Under the pieces are notes generated by a model. It worked only from the letters and a program-made list of their open reading frames with translations, did not search any database and was not told where the DNA came from. A program made the translations under genes and the position numbers. Shown in pieces: positions 1 through 6,702 of a DNA stretch of 6,704 nucleotides (within the stretch, counting starts at the first letter, position 1; every line of letters begins with the position of its first letter). Source of the DNA: an uncultured Clostridia bacterium (GTDB taxonomy: Bacteria > Bacillota > Clostridia > Lachnospirales > Lachnospiraceae); assembly GCA_946623485.1 (NCBI GenBank), contig CAMORF010000129.1, positions 1 through 6,704 on the forward strand, written 5' to 3'.

Positions 1-57
1 CTCGAATGAAAATCCTGCGCAATCTGCACAATTTATTTTGTAACAGCTCCTTATAGC
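1..57. other. Left edge, unassigned
   Basis: The plus strand has a 13-codon open frame from the edge ending TAA at 41-43, which could be the tail of a convergent gene. The minus strand has AAGGAG followed after 15-17 nt by TTG or GTG, which could be the start of a downstream gene but with poor spacing. Neither reading can be preferred from these bases. Confidence 0.3.
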
Positions 58-80
58 AAACGCATTTATTAGATGCGTTT
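58..80 (-). terminator. Stem-loop at the end of the acetyltransferase gene, possible terminator
   Basis: AAACGCAT (58-65) and ATGCGTTT (73-80) form a perfect 8-bp stem with a 7-nt loop. On the minus strand the 5' arm includes the AA of the TAA stop (81-79) and the 3' arm supplies only three U residues before GCTATAAGG. The stem is short, moderately GC and has no long U-tract, so it is at best a weak intrinsic terminator; its A/T ends would suit either direction. Confidence 0.4.
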
Positions 81-999
81 ACCTTCCTCCCAGCATCTCT
101 TCCTGGTTTTTCATATTCACCCTCGAATTGGGCGCGATGGAAGCAGTGATGAAACAATTGCCGCCGATCACGACATCGTGTCCGATCACCGTCTCACCGC
201 CCAGGATAGACGCGCCGGAATAGATGGTGACATTATCCTCGATGGTCGGATGGCGTTTCTTCCCCTGCAGACCATGCCCTGCCCTGGTGGATAAAGCGCC
301 GATCGTAACCCCCTGATAGATCTTCACATGCTCCCCGATGACAGTTGTCTCGCCAACCACGATGCCTGTCGCGTGGTCAATCATGAAATATTTTCCGATG
401 GTCGCCCCCGGATGGATGTCCACGCCTGTCTTGCCATGCGCATGCTCCGTCATGATCCGCGGGATCATCGGAACCTTCAGCAGATGAAGCTCATGGGCAA
501 GCCGGTAAACCGTGATGGCATAAAGCCCCGGGTAACTCAGGATGATCTCACTCTTGGAATAAGCTGCCGGATCGCCGTCCAGGATCGCCTGCACATCGGT
601 ATCCAGGTATTCCCTCACCCGGGGGATGCGCCGGACAAACTCAATTGCGATCTTCTGAGACTCCTCCCTGACATCCTCTTCTGATTTCTGGTGAAATGAG
701 TCCGTGTAGCGCAGCGTGATCTCAATCTGTTCCGCAAGATTGATCGTCATGTCATCCGTGATCGTGCTGATCGCGGCATCCATGTTGAACACACGCTGCG
801 TCGCATTCGGGTCCCGGTAATATCCGGGATAAACAATCTGAAACAGTTCATGGATCACACGCACGATCGCATCGCGGTCCGGCTCCCGGTAAGCTGCAAT
901 CTTGTCAATCGCCCGCCCGCCCTGATAATCACGAAGGAGCTGCTGTACGGCCAGGCCAGCCTCGTCCTTGAAGTTAAATCTTTTCTGTCTGTCCGCCAT
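79..999 (-). CDS. cysE: Serine O-acetyltransferase, EpsC-type (CysE family)
   Basis: This 306-residue cytoplasmic enzyme should transfer acetyl from acetyl-CoA to L-serine, giving O-acetylserine, the first step of cysteine synthesis. Residues 1-145 form a mostly helical N-terminal region ending in DGDPAA (141-146), as in the CysE family. From about 190 there is a left-handed beta-helix of hexapeptide repeats: VDIHPGATIG (193-202), DHATGIVVGET (208-218), and repeats on to about 285. By comparison with E. coli CysE, D194 and H209 match the catalytic Asp-His pair, and H250 (RHP) matches a substrate-contacting His. The tail (ending NQEEMLGGR) lacks the GVPARIVG strand and the C-terminal Ile that docks into cysteine synthase, so a classical CysE-CysK complex is unlikely. 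The start is set by AAAGGA at 1010-1015, 10 nt upstream. NCBI-style naming might call it epsC. It lies 110 nt after uvrA with no visible terminator between. The family call is secure; the exact symbol is less so. Confidence 0.95.
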   Translation of the reverse strand: MADRQKRFNFKDEAGLAVQQLLRDYQGGRAIDKIAAYREPDRDAIVRVIHELFQIVYPGYYRDPNATQRVFNMDAAISTITDDMTINLAEQIEITLRYTDSFHQKSEEDVREESQKIAIEFVRRIPRVREYLDTDVQAILDGDPAAYSKSEIILSYPGLYAITVYRLAHELHLLKVPMIPRIMTEHAHGKTGVDIHPGATIGKYFMIDHATGIVVGETTVIGEHVKIYQGVTIGALSTRAGHGLQGKKRHPTIEDNVTIYSGASILGGETVIGHDVVIGGNCFITASIAPNSRVNMKNQEEMLGGR

Positions 1000-1009
1000 T
1001 GAATGCGGT

Positions 1010-1015
1010 TCCTTT
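1010..1015 (-). promoter_or_regulatory. Ribosome binding site of the serine acetyltransferase gene
   Basis: AAAGGA on the minus strand lies 10 nt before the ATG at 999-997. It supports that start; no other in-frame start with a better site is seen upstream. Confidence 0.7.
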
Positions 1016-1043
1016 CTATTCTTCTATCGCTGTATTTATATTA

Positions 1044-1075
1044 TTGTATTCTGTTCTGCCGTTGTTTTCTGTTCT
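1044..1075 (-). repeat. Imperfect period-18 repeat in the uvrA-acetyltransferase gap
   Basis: On the minus strand, AGAACAGAAAACAA (1075-1062) and AGAACAGAATACAA (1057-1044) match at 13 of 14 positions with an 18-base period. They sit in a 110-base gap whose mRNA strand is almost free of T outside a few bases and rich in A and G, with further degenerate ACAGAAAA/ATACAGC units around. No hairpin, terminator or promoter is evident, so the gap reads like an unstructured spacer within an operon. Confidence 0.6.
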
Positions 1076-1109
1076 ACTGCTGTATCTTTTCTGTCGTTAT
1101 ATTCTTTCC

Positions 1110-4100
1110 TCAAAGATATTTTTTCACGTACTGTCCGGTGTAGGATTCCGGAACCAGGGCAACCTCCTCCGGCGTGCCCTGTGCCACGACGGTTCCGCCG
1201 CCATCGCCTCCCTCAGGCCCCAGGTCTATCAGATAGTCCGCGTTCTTGATCACATCCAGGTTGTGCTCAATCACGATCACGGTGTTGCCGCCGTCTGTCA
1301 GCCTCTGCAGGATATCCGTCAGCTTATGGACATCCGCAAAATGCAGCCCTGTCGTCGGCTCATCCAGAATATACACCGTCCTCCCCGTACTGTGCCGTGA
1401 CAGCTCGGTTGCCAGCTTGATGCGCTGCGCCTCGCCGCCCGAAAGCTGCGTGGAAGGCTGCCCAAGGCGGATGTAGCCAAGCCCCACATCATAGAGCGTC
1501 TGGATCTTTGTCCGGATCGAAGGAAGATGGTCAAAAAACTTCAACGCATCCTCCACCGTCATGTCCAGCACCTCGAAGATATTCTTCCCTTTGTACCTGA
1601 CGTCCAGCGTCTCCCGGTTATACCGCTTCCCATGGCAGACCTCGCACGGGACATACACATCCGGAAGGAAATTCATCTCAATCTTGATGATCCCGTCTCC
1701 GGCGCAGGCTTCACAGCGCCCGCCCTTCACATTGAAGGAAAAGCGTCCCTTCTTATATCCCCTGGCCTTCGCGTCGCTGGTCGCCGCAAACAGATCCCGG
1801 ATCTGGTCAAACACCCCTGTATACGTTGCCGGGTTGGAACGAGGCGTCCTGCCGATGGGGCTTTGGTCAATCTGGATCACCTTATCCAGCTTGCCGTCCC
1901 ACTCCACGCCGCCGCGCTTTCCCAGAACCTGATGCGCGCGGTTCAGCCGGTTCGCAAGATCCCGGTAGAGAATCTCATTTACCAGCGAACTCTTTCCGGA
2001 TCCGGACACGCCGGTCACACAGGTAAAAACCCCCAGCGGGAACTTTACATTGATATTCTTCAGGTTATTCTCCCGGGCACCATACACCGTGAGCCAGCCC
2101 GAAGGCGTCCTGCGTTTCTCCGGAACCGGAATCTGCAGCGCCCCGGACAGATACTTCCCGGTCACAGATGCTTCACACGCCTGGAGCTCCTGTGCCGTCC
2201 CGACCGCGACCACCTCTCCGCCGCTGGCGCCGGCCCCGGGCCCAATATCAACCACAACATCCGCCGCCCGCATGGTATCCTCGTCATGCTCCACGACGAT
2301 CACCGTATTGCCCAGGTCACGCAGGTGGAACAGCGTAGCCAGCAGCTTATCATTGTCCCTCTGATGCAAGCCGATCGACGGTTCATCTAAGATATAGGCA
2401 ACCCCCACCAGGCCGGAACCGATCTGCGTCGCCAGGCGGATCCGCTGTGCCTCCCCGCCCGACAGGCTTGCGGTTCCACGGGCAAGAGAAAGATAATCCA
2501 GGCCGACATCATTTAAAAAGGCTATGCGGGCCCGTATCTCCTTGAGGATCTGCGCCCCGATTTTCAGCTGCTGATCCGACAGCCGCTGATCCATCTGCGC
2601 CATCTCTCCCTGCAGATCGCCGATCGACATGACAGTCATCTCATAGATATTCTTATCATCAACGGTTACCGCCAGGGCTCCCTTCTTCAGGCGCTGTCCG
2701 TGGCACGCCTTGCAGGGCGTAATACGCATGAAAGTCTCATACATCGCTTTCGTGGATTCCCCGAAAGTCTCCCGGTACCTGCGCTGGACATTCCGGATCA
2801 GGCCCTCAAACGCCACATCGTAGGTTCCCTCGCCCCGCTGGCTTCGGTAGTGAACCTTCACCTCATGTCCATCCGTCCCGTTAATCAGGATGTCATGGAT
2901 TCTCTCGGGATATTCCCCAAACGGCGTATCCAGGCTGAAATGATATTCCTGCGCCAGCGCGTCCAGCAGCGCCCTGGTAAATGATCCTTCCTGCTTGCTT
3001 GACTGCCATCCAAGCACAGCGATCGCCCCGTCATTGATCGACAGGCTCTTATCCGGGATCATCAGGTCCTCGTCAAACTCCATGCGATACCCGAGTCCCG
3101 TACATTCCGGGCAGGCACCGAAAGGATTGTTGAAGGAAAATGACCTTGGCTCAATCTCTTCAATGCTGGTTCCGTCATAGGGGCATGCGTAATTCTCGGA
3201 GAATGTAAAGATCTCGGTTCCCTTATGGCTATCTGACTCTGAACCTGTTTCAGCCCCCGCAAGGACATTGCCAGCCAGGTCGGTTCCGGCCGATCCGGTT
3301 CTGTCCGCCGCCTGCAGATTCCCGGGCACCCCATGGCCTTCTCCATGCAGCATGTCCTCACGCCCCAGCTCATCCGGATGCCTGTCCTTATCCGTCTTCG
3401 GGCGCTGTACCTCCACATAGACTAATCCGCCTGCCTGCTGGAGCGCCTGCTCCAGGGATTCGCTCAGCCGCTTCTGGATTCCGTCCTTCACCACAAGGCG
3501 GTCCACCAGGATCTCGATATTATGCTTGATATTCTTGTCCAGCCGGATCTCCTCCGACAGCTCATACAGGTTCCCGTCGATCCGGATCCGGACATATCCG
3601 CCCTTCCTTGCCTGGGAGATCACCTTCTCATGCTGCCCCTTCCGCCCCCGTACCACCGGGGATAGAATCTGCAGCCTGCTCTTCTCCGGCAGGGCCATCA
3701 GCGTATCCACCATCTGGTCCACCGTCTGCCGGCGGATCTCACGCCCGCATTCCGGACAGTGGACGATCCCGCAGCGCGCGTACAACAGACGGAAATAATC
3801 GTAGATCTCTGTCACGGTTCCCACGGTCGAGCGCGGGTTGTGATTGGTAGACTTCTGGTCGATGGAAATCGCGGGGGGCAGCCCCTCGATACTCTCCACC
3901 TTCGGTTTTTCCATCTGCCCCAGGAACTGGCGCGCATAGCTGGAGAGCGACTCCATGTATCTGCGCTGGCCCTCCGCATAGATCGTGTCAAAGGCCAGGC
4001 TGCTCTTTCCCGAGCCGGATAATCCTGTCATGACCACAAACCGGTTGCGGGGGATATCCAGGTCTATATTCTTCAGATTATGTTCTGCAGCGCCCCGGAT

Positions 4101-4151
4101 CCGGATATACTGGCTGATATCCCGGTTCGGGGCAGGGGTGTGCTGTAGCAT
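1110..4151 (-). CDS. uvrA: UvrABC excinuclease subunit A (UvrA)
   Basis: UvrA is the dimeric ABC-type ATPase that scans DNA for bulky lesions and loads UvrB in nucleotide excision repair. Both nucleotide-binding modules are complete: Walker A GLSGSGKS (43-50) and GVSGSGKS (714-721), signature LSGGEAQR (563-570 and 903-910), and Walker B ending ILDEP (587-591 and 928-932). The C-terminal zinc finger is intact (C813, C816, C836, C839). CPEC at 132-135 and CKAC at 480-483 are further Cys pairs. The first ATPase module carries a finger with C323, C347 and C350, but D326 sits where Cys is usual (CPYDG). The protein has 1013 residues, against about 940-960 usually; the excess is a low-complexity Gly/Asp/Ala/Ser-rich insert at about 249-312, just before that finger. 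The start ATG at 4151-4149 follows AAGGAG (4163-4168) by 11 nt. It lies 177 nt after uvrB and is probably cotranscribed with it. Confidence 0.98.
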   Translation of the reverse strand: MLQHTPAPNRDISQYIRIRGAAEHNLKNIDLDIPRNRFVVMTGLSGSGKSSLAFDTIYAEGQRRYMESLSSYARQFLGQMEKPKVESIEGLPPAISIDQKSTNHNPRSTVGTVTEIYDYFRLLYARCGIVHCPECGREIRRQTVDQMVDTLMALPEKSRLQILSPVVRGRKGQHEKVISQARKGGYVRIRIDGNLYELSEEIRLDKNIKHNIEILVDRLVVKDGIQKRLSESLEQALQQAGGLVYVEVQRPKTDKDRHPDELGREDMLHGEGHGVPGNLQAADRTGSAGTDLAGNVLAGAETGSESDSHKGTEIFTFSENYACPYDGTSIEEIEPRSFSFNNPFGACPECTGLGYRMEFDEDLMIPDKSLSINDGAIAVLGWQSSKQEGSFTRALLDALAQEYHFSLDTPFGEYPERIHDILINGTDGHEVKVHYRSQRGEGTYDVAFEGLIRNVQRRYRETFGESTKAMYETFMRITPCKACHGQRLKKGALAVTVDDKNIYEMTVMSIGDLQGEMAQMDQRLSDQQLKIGAQILKEIRARIAFLNDVGLDYLSLARGTASLSGGEAQRIRLATQIGSGLVGVAYILDEPSIGLHQRDNDKLLATLFHLRDLGNTVIVVEHDEDTMRAADVVVDIGPGAGASGGEVVAVGTAQELQACEASVTGKYLSGALQIPVPEKRRTPSGWLTVYGARENNLKNINVKFPLGVFTCVTGVSGSGKSSLVNEILYRDLANRLNRAHQVLGKRGGVEWDGKLDKVIQIDQSPIGRTPRSNPATYTGVFDQIRDLFAATSDAKARGYKKGRFSFNVKGGRCEACAGDGIIKIEMNFLPDVYVPCEVCHGKRYNRETLDVRYKGKNIFEVLDMTVEDALKFFDHLPSIRTKIQTLYDVGLGYIRLGQPSTQLSGGEAQRIKLATELSRHSTGRTVYILDEPTTGLHFADVHKLTDILQRLTDGGNTVIVIEHNLDVIKNADYLIDLGPEGGDGGGTVVAQGTPEEVALVPESYTGQYVKKYL

Positions 4152-4162
4152 AAATATAACGG

Positions 4163-4168
4163 CTCCTT
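4163..4168 (-). promoter_or_regulatory. Ribosome binding site of uvrA
   Basis: AAGGAG on the minus strand ends 11 nt before the ATG at 4151. The match to the 16S tail is strong, the spacing slightly long. It supports this start over downstream alternatives and shows uvrA is translated independently, not by coupling to uvrB. Confidence 0.75.
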
Positions 4169-4202
4169 TTTCAAATGTTCGATATCAATCTGATCAATCA
4201 TC

Positions 4203-4313
4203 CTCTGTGTTCAGACACGAAATACAGACCTGTTACGGAATAACCTGTACATCTTGCTTGTCTTTTCATCCGATCGCACAGCTCAAAAACCAATTACATA
4301 GTAAGCGCTTCAT
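4203..4313 (-). repeat. Intergenic repeat, copy A (between uvrB and uvrA)
   Basis: This is the inverted partner of copy B. Read on the minus strand it starts just after the uvrB stop with a GTACAATGA-like edge, runs through CTATGTAATTG and the shared 21-base block (4282-4262), then ACAGGTTATTCCGTAACAGG, and ends at a GTGT-ctga-ACAC palindrome (4218-4207). It holds a small stem GTTA-cggaa-TAAC (4232-4244) flanked by direct ACCTGT repeats (4228-4233 and 4243-4248), features decayed in copy B. It fills most of the 177-nt uvrB-uvrA gap. There is no T-tract after the stems, so it does not look like an intrinsic terminator. Confidence 0.85.
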
Positions 4314-4330
4314 TGTACTTCTTGTACTTC
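4313..4330 (-). repeat. Tandem 9-bp duplication at the uvrB stop codon
   Basis: Minus-strand GAAGTACAA occurs twice back to back (4330-4322 and 4321-4313). The first unit shares its GA with the uvrB TGA stop (4331-4329). The second unit resembles the left edge of repeat copy B (GTGGTACGAA), so the duplication may mark the insertion boundary of copy A. The exact match is visible; the link to insertion is inference. Confidence 0.7.
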
Positions 4331-6299
4331 AAAGATGCTTCTTCAGTTCCAGCATCCTGTCACGCAGCTGTGCTGCCGCCTCGAAGTTCAGGTCTGCCGC
4401 CGCCTTGCGCATCTGCTTCTCGATGTCCTTGACCAGCTTGTTGAGTTCCGCGGCGCTCATGGACTCAGGATCCTTCTCAAACTTCTCTTCGGTCTTCGCG
4501 ATATCCTTGGAGATCGCGATCAGGTCACGAACCTTTTTCCGGATCGTGGTTGGCGTGATGCCGTGCGCCTCATTATATGCCTGCTGCGCCGCGCGCCGGC
4601 GGTTCGTCTCATCAATCGCAGCTTTCATGGACTGGGTGACGGTATCCGCGTACATGATGACATGTCCCTCGGAGTTGCGCGCCGCCCTTCCAACCGTCTG
4701 GATCAGAGAGGTCTCCGACCTCAGAAAGCCTTCCTTATCCGCGTCCAGGATCGCGACCAGTGTAATCTCCGGGATGTCCAGTCCCTCTCTCAGGAGGTTA
4801 ATCCCGACAAGGACATCAAACACATCAAGCCGCATGTCGCGGATGATCTTCGTTCTCTCCAGGGTATCGATATCCGAATGCAGGTAGTTCACCCGGATTC
4901 CCGCTTCCTTCAGGTACTCCGTCAGATCCTCCGCCATCTTCTTTGTCAGCGTGGTGACCAGCACCTTATTCCCCTTCTTCGTCTCCTTGTTGATCTCGCC
5001 GACCAGATCATCCACCTGGCCCGCCACCGGCCGGACATCAATCGCCGGATCCAGAAGGCCGGTGGGCCGGATAATCTGCTCCACGCGCAGAAGCTCATGT
5101 GCCTGCTCATAAGGCCCGGGAGTCGCGGATACAAACAGGATCTGATCGATCTTATCCTCAAATTCCTCAAACTTCAGCGGCCGGTTATCCTTCGCGCTTG
5201 GCAGGCGGAACCCATAGTCCACGAGGGTTGTTTTGCGGGACTGATCTCCATTGTACATCGCGCGTAGCTGCGGCAGCGTCATGTGGGACTCATCGATGAT
5301 GATCAGGAACTCATCCCCGAAATAATCCAACAACGTCTGGGGCGGCGTTCCGGCGGCGCGTCCCTCCATGTGCCTGGAATAATTCTCAATCCCGGAGCAA
5401 AACCCCGTCTCCCGGAGCATCTCAATATCATAGTTGGTGCGCTCCCGGATCCGCTGTGCTTCCAGCAGCTTATCCTCGGATTTAAAATACTTCACCTGCT
5501 CTTCCAGCTCCAGCTCGATCCGCCGCACAGCCTCCATCACCTTATCCGGCGGGGTGACATAGTGCGATGCCGGGAACACTCCGATGAAACTGAGCGCACA
5601 GACCGCCTTGGAAGTCAGCGGATCAATCTGCGTAATCCGGTCTATCTCGTCTCCGAAGAATTCCACCCGGTACGCATAGTCATCCGTATTGGCCGGGAAT
5701 ATGTCCAGAACATCGCCTCTCACCCGGAAGGTGGATCTGTGGAAATCGATATCGCTTCTTTCATAATGCAGCTGAACCAGCTTGCTGAGAATCTCGTTCC
5801 TGTCCCGCTCTTCGCCGACACGCAGGTACAATACCATCTCTTTGAAATCGATGGGACTGCCCAGGCCGTAGATACAGGAAACGGAACTGACAACAACCAC
5901 ATCCTTGCGCCCGGCCAGGGATGCCGTCGCAGATAATCGAAGTTTATCGATCTCATCATTAATCGATGAATCCTTCTCGATGTAGGTATCCGTCTGGGGG
6001 ACGTACGCCTCCGGCTGATAATAATCATAGTAGGAGACAAAATACTCCACCGCGTTCTCCGGGAAGAATTCCTTAAACTCACCGTATAGCTGGGCCGCCA
6101 GTGTCTTATTGTGCGCGATCACCAGGGTCGGCCGCTGCAGCTGCTGGATGATGTTCGCCATGGTGAAGGTCTTGCCGGAGCCCGTAACCCCAAGCAGCGT
6201 CTGCGCCTGGTTTCCCCCGCGGAAGCCCTCCACGAGCGCCCTGATCGCTTCCGGCTGGTCTCCGGTCGGCTGATATTCTGAATGTAGTTTAAATTCCAT
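4329..6299 (-). CDS. uvrB: UvrABC excinuclease subunit B (UvrB)
   Basis: UvrB is the helicase-like subunit that UvrA loads at the lesion; it verifies damage and recruits UvrC for the two incisions. At 656 residues the length is normal. The N-terminus ([17 protein letters not shown]) is the family start, which fixes ATG 6299-6297. In order: Walker A GVTGSGKT (37-44); the beta-hairpin that clamps DNA, with its Tyr cluster [20 protein letters not shown] (91-110); Walker B-like DESH (336-339); SAT (391-393); [11 protein letters not shown] (501-511); QTVGRAAR (534-541); and a C-terminal UVR coiled-coil domain (about 616-652) for the UvrC contact. All key motifs are intact. The ribosome binding site is weak: a purine-rich GAAGAAAGAG stretch, with AGGA almost touching the ATG. 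Upstream lie a LexA-box promoter and a leader of about 220 nt containing repeat copy B; copy A begins at the stop codon. SOS control fits family knowledge for Bacillota. Confidence 0.98.
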   Translation of the reverse strand: MEFKLHSEYQPTGDQPEAIRALVEGFRGGNQAQTLLGVTGSGKTFTMANIIQQLQRPTLVIAHNKTLAAQLYGEFKEFFPENAVEYFVSYYDYYQPEAYVPQTDTYIEKDSSINDEIDKLRLSATASLAGRKDVVVVSSVSCIYGLGSPIDFKEMVLYLRVGEERDRNEILSKLVQLHYERSDIDFHRSTFRVRGDVLDIFPANTDDYAYRVEFFGDEIDRITQIDPLTSKAVCALSFIGVFPASHYVTPPDKVMEAVRRIELELEEQVKYFKSEDKLLEAQRIRERTNYDIEMLRETGFCSGIENYSRHMEGRAAGTPPQTLLDYFGDEFLIIIDESHMTLPQLRAMYNGDQSRKTTLVDYGFRLPSAKDNRPLKFEEFEDKIDQILFVSATPGPYEQAHELLRVEQIIRPTGLLDPAIDVRPVAGQVDDLVGEINKETKKGNKVLVTTLTKKMAEDLTEYLKEAGIRVNYLHSDIDTLERTKIIRDMRLDVFDVLVGINLLREGLDIPEITLVAILDADKEGFLRSETSLIQTVGRAARNSEGHVIMYADTVTQSMKAAIDETNRRRAAQQAYNEAHGITPTTIRKKVRDLIAISKDIAKTEEKFEKDPESMSAAELNKLVKDIEKQMRKAAADLNFEAAAQLRDRMLELKKHL

Positions 6300-6351
6300 G
6301 TCCTGCTCTTTCTTCCCTGCGGCTATGATGCGTGGTACGAATGATAAAGGC

Positions 6352-6456
6352 TACGGTAACTATGTAATTGATTATTGCGCTGTGCGATCGGATGAAAAGC
6401 CAGGCAAGATGTGAGTTATTTTACGACAGATCCTAAGGCTCTGTTCAGAACACAAG
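6352..6456 (+). repeat. Intergenic repeat, copy B (in the uvrB leader)
   Basis: This stretch of about 100 bases recurs in reverse orientation as copy A (4203-4313) on the other side of uvrB. The core 6358-6411 matches the reverse complement of 4250-4303 at 48 of 54 positions without gaps, including 21 identical bases at 6379-6399. Similarity weakens but continues to the TGTTCAGAACA palindrome at 6442-6452, which matches a GTGT-ctga-ACAC palindrome in copy A. There is no open reading frame of note. It lies inside the predicted transcribed leader of uvrB, downstream of the promoter. It looks like a dispersed intergenic repeat (REP/MITE-like), but no family could be named from the sequence alone. 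Confidence 0.85.
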
Positions 6457-6490
6457 TCATTCCATGTTGAATCGTTACAGGATGCGAAAG

Positions 6491-6504
6491 CCGGAGGAAT
6501 CCGG
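6491..6504 (-). other. Small hairpin in the uvrB leader
   Basis: CCGGA (6491-6495) and TCCGG (6500-6504) pair across a 4-nt loop. An overlapping alternative, GGATG-ccg-CATCC (6503-6515), shares two G bases with it, so the two cannot form together. Both lie just downstream of the predicted transcription start. Regulatory meaning is unknown. Confidence 0.35.
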
Positions 6505-6520
6505 ATGCCGCATCCCTCAT

Positions 6521-6556
6521 TTCCCCCAGTATAACATGCGGATGCACATAACGCAA
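6521..6556 (-). promoter_or_regulatory. Sigma-A-type promoter of uvrB(-uvrA)
   Basis: Reading the minus strand, TTGCGT (6556-6551) serves as the -35. After a 17-nt spacer comes TATACT (6533-6528), one base off TATAAT, preceded by TG at 6536-6535 as an extended -10. Transcription should start near 6521, giving a leader of about 220 nt before the uvrB ATG. The weak -35 is compensated by the extended -10, and its first two bases overlap the LexA box, a layout that lets the repressor block polymerase. The start site is inferred from spacing only. Confidence 0.7.
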
Positions 6557-6566
6557 ACATTTGTTC
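6555..6566 (-). promoter_or_regulatory. LexA (DinR) operator of uvrB
   Basis: The minus strand reads GAACAAATGTTT, which fits the Bacillus/Clostridium LexA consensus core GAAC-RNRY-GTTY at every position; only the outermost flanking bases (T and G instead of C and C) differ. It overlaps the first two bases of the -35 hexamer. uvrB is a standard SOS-regulon member in Bacillota, so site, position and target gene agree. It should keep uvrB, and probably uvrA, low until RecA-driven LexA cleavage. Confidence 0.75.
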
Positions 6567-6586
6567 ACATTCTCTGAGAACATGAG

Positions 6587-6625
6587 CAGATCGGGCGATG
6601 CGGCAGGATTCGGTTACATAGTTAT
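6587..6625 (-). repeat. Possible decayed third copy of the intergenic repeat
   Basis: The minus strand has TAACTATGTAA (6624-6614), identical to 11 bases at the edge of copy B, then a poorer match that includes a GC-rich stretch and CGATC. Like copy A it begins at a stop codon, here of the possible upstream frame. Beyond the first 11-12 bases the similarity is too weak to be sure. Confidence 0.3.
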
Positions 6626-6702
6626 CCATCCTGCAAAACCACTTCCCGACGGCTTTTCTCTACAGTTGAAAATCCACACAGCAATGAAATCGATATATCA
6701 CA
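6622..6702 (-). other. Possible 3' end of an upstream gene, cut by the window
   Basis: One minus-strand frame stays open from the window edge for 26 codons and ends TAA at 6624-6622; the last residues would read STVEKSRREVVLQDG. The composition is protein-like and the stop sits neatly before the uvrB promoter region, but 26 codons are too few for an assignment and another frame is also open for 14 codons. I do not recognise the product. Confidence 0.25.

Noticed and set aside
1000..1109. T-box or riboswitch controlling the cysteine gene
   Set aside because: The leader is too short and unstructured; no T-box bulge motif or terminator/antiterminator pair is visible.
1527..2390. Plus-strand open frame of 287 codons opposite uvrA
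   Set aside because: It is fully antisense to the conserved ATPase region of uvrA; open antisense frames are expected from the codon bias of a GC-rich gene, and the translation shows no recognisable domain.
4169..4181. Possible LexA box in front of uvrA (CGAACATTTGAAA on the minus strand)
   Set aside because: Only the GAAC half-site and one base of the second half match; no promoter elements accompany it.
4184..4199. Direct repeat ATCAATC-tg-ATCAATC before uvrA
   Set aside because: Seven-base units in AT-rich spacer are easily expected by chance, and no promoter context was found.
3985..5267. Two overlapping plus-strand frames of about 300 codons opposite uvrB and the uvrA start
   Set aside because: Both are antisense to conserved uvrB sequence, overlap each other, and give Arg/Ser/Leu-rich products typical of shadow frames.
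4203..6456. Inverted repeats as ends of an insertion sequence or transposon carrying uvrB
   Set aside because: No transposase is present, the enclosed gene is core DNA repair in its usual place before uvrA, and the repeats lie within normal intergenic gaps.
6372..6629. Minus-strand 85-codon frame upstream of uvrB
   Set aside because: It runs through the promoter, LexA box and repeat copy B, has no ribosome binding site, and is Cys/Ser/Arg-rich with no family resemblance.
6636..6658. AAAACC...GGCTTTT as a terminator for the upstream gene
   Set aside because: The stem needs a bulge, has only two G-C pairs and a 10-nt loop, so it is too weak, and in the other reading it lies in an open frame.
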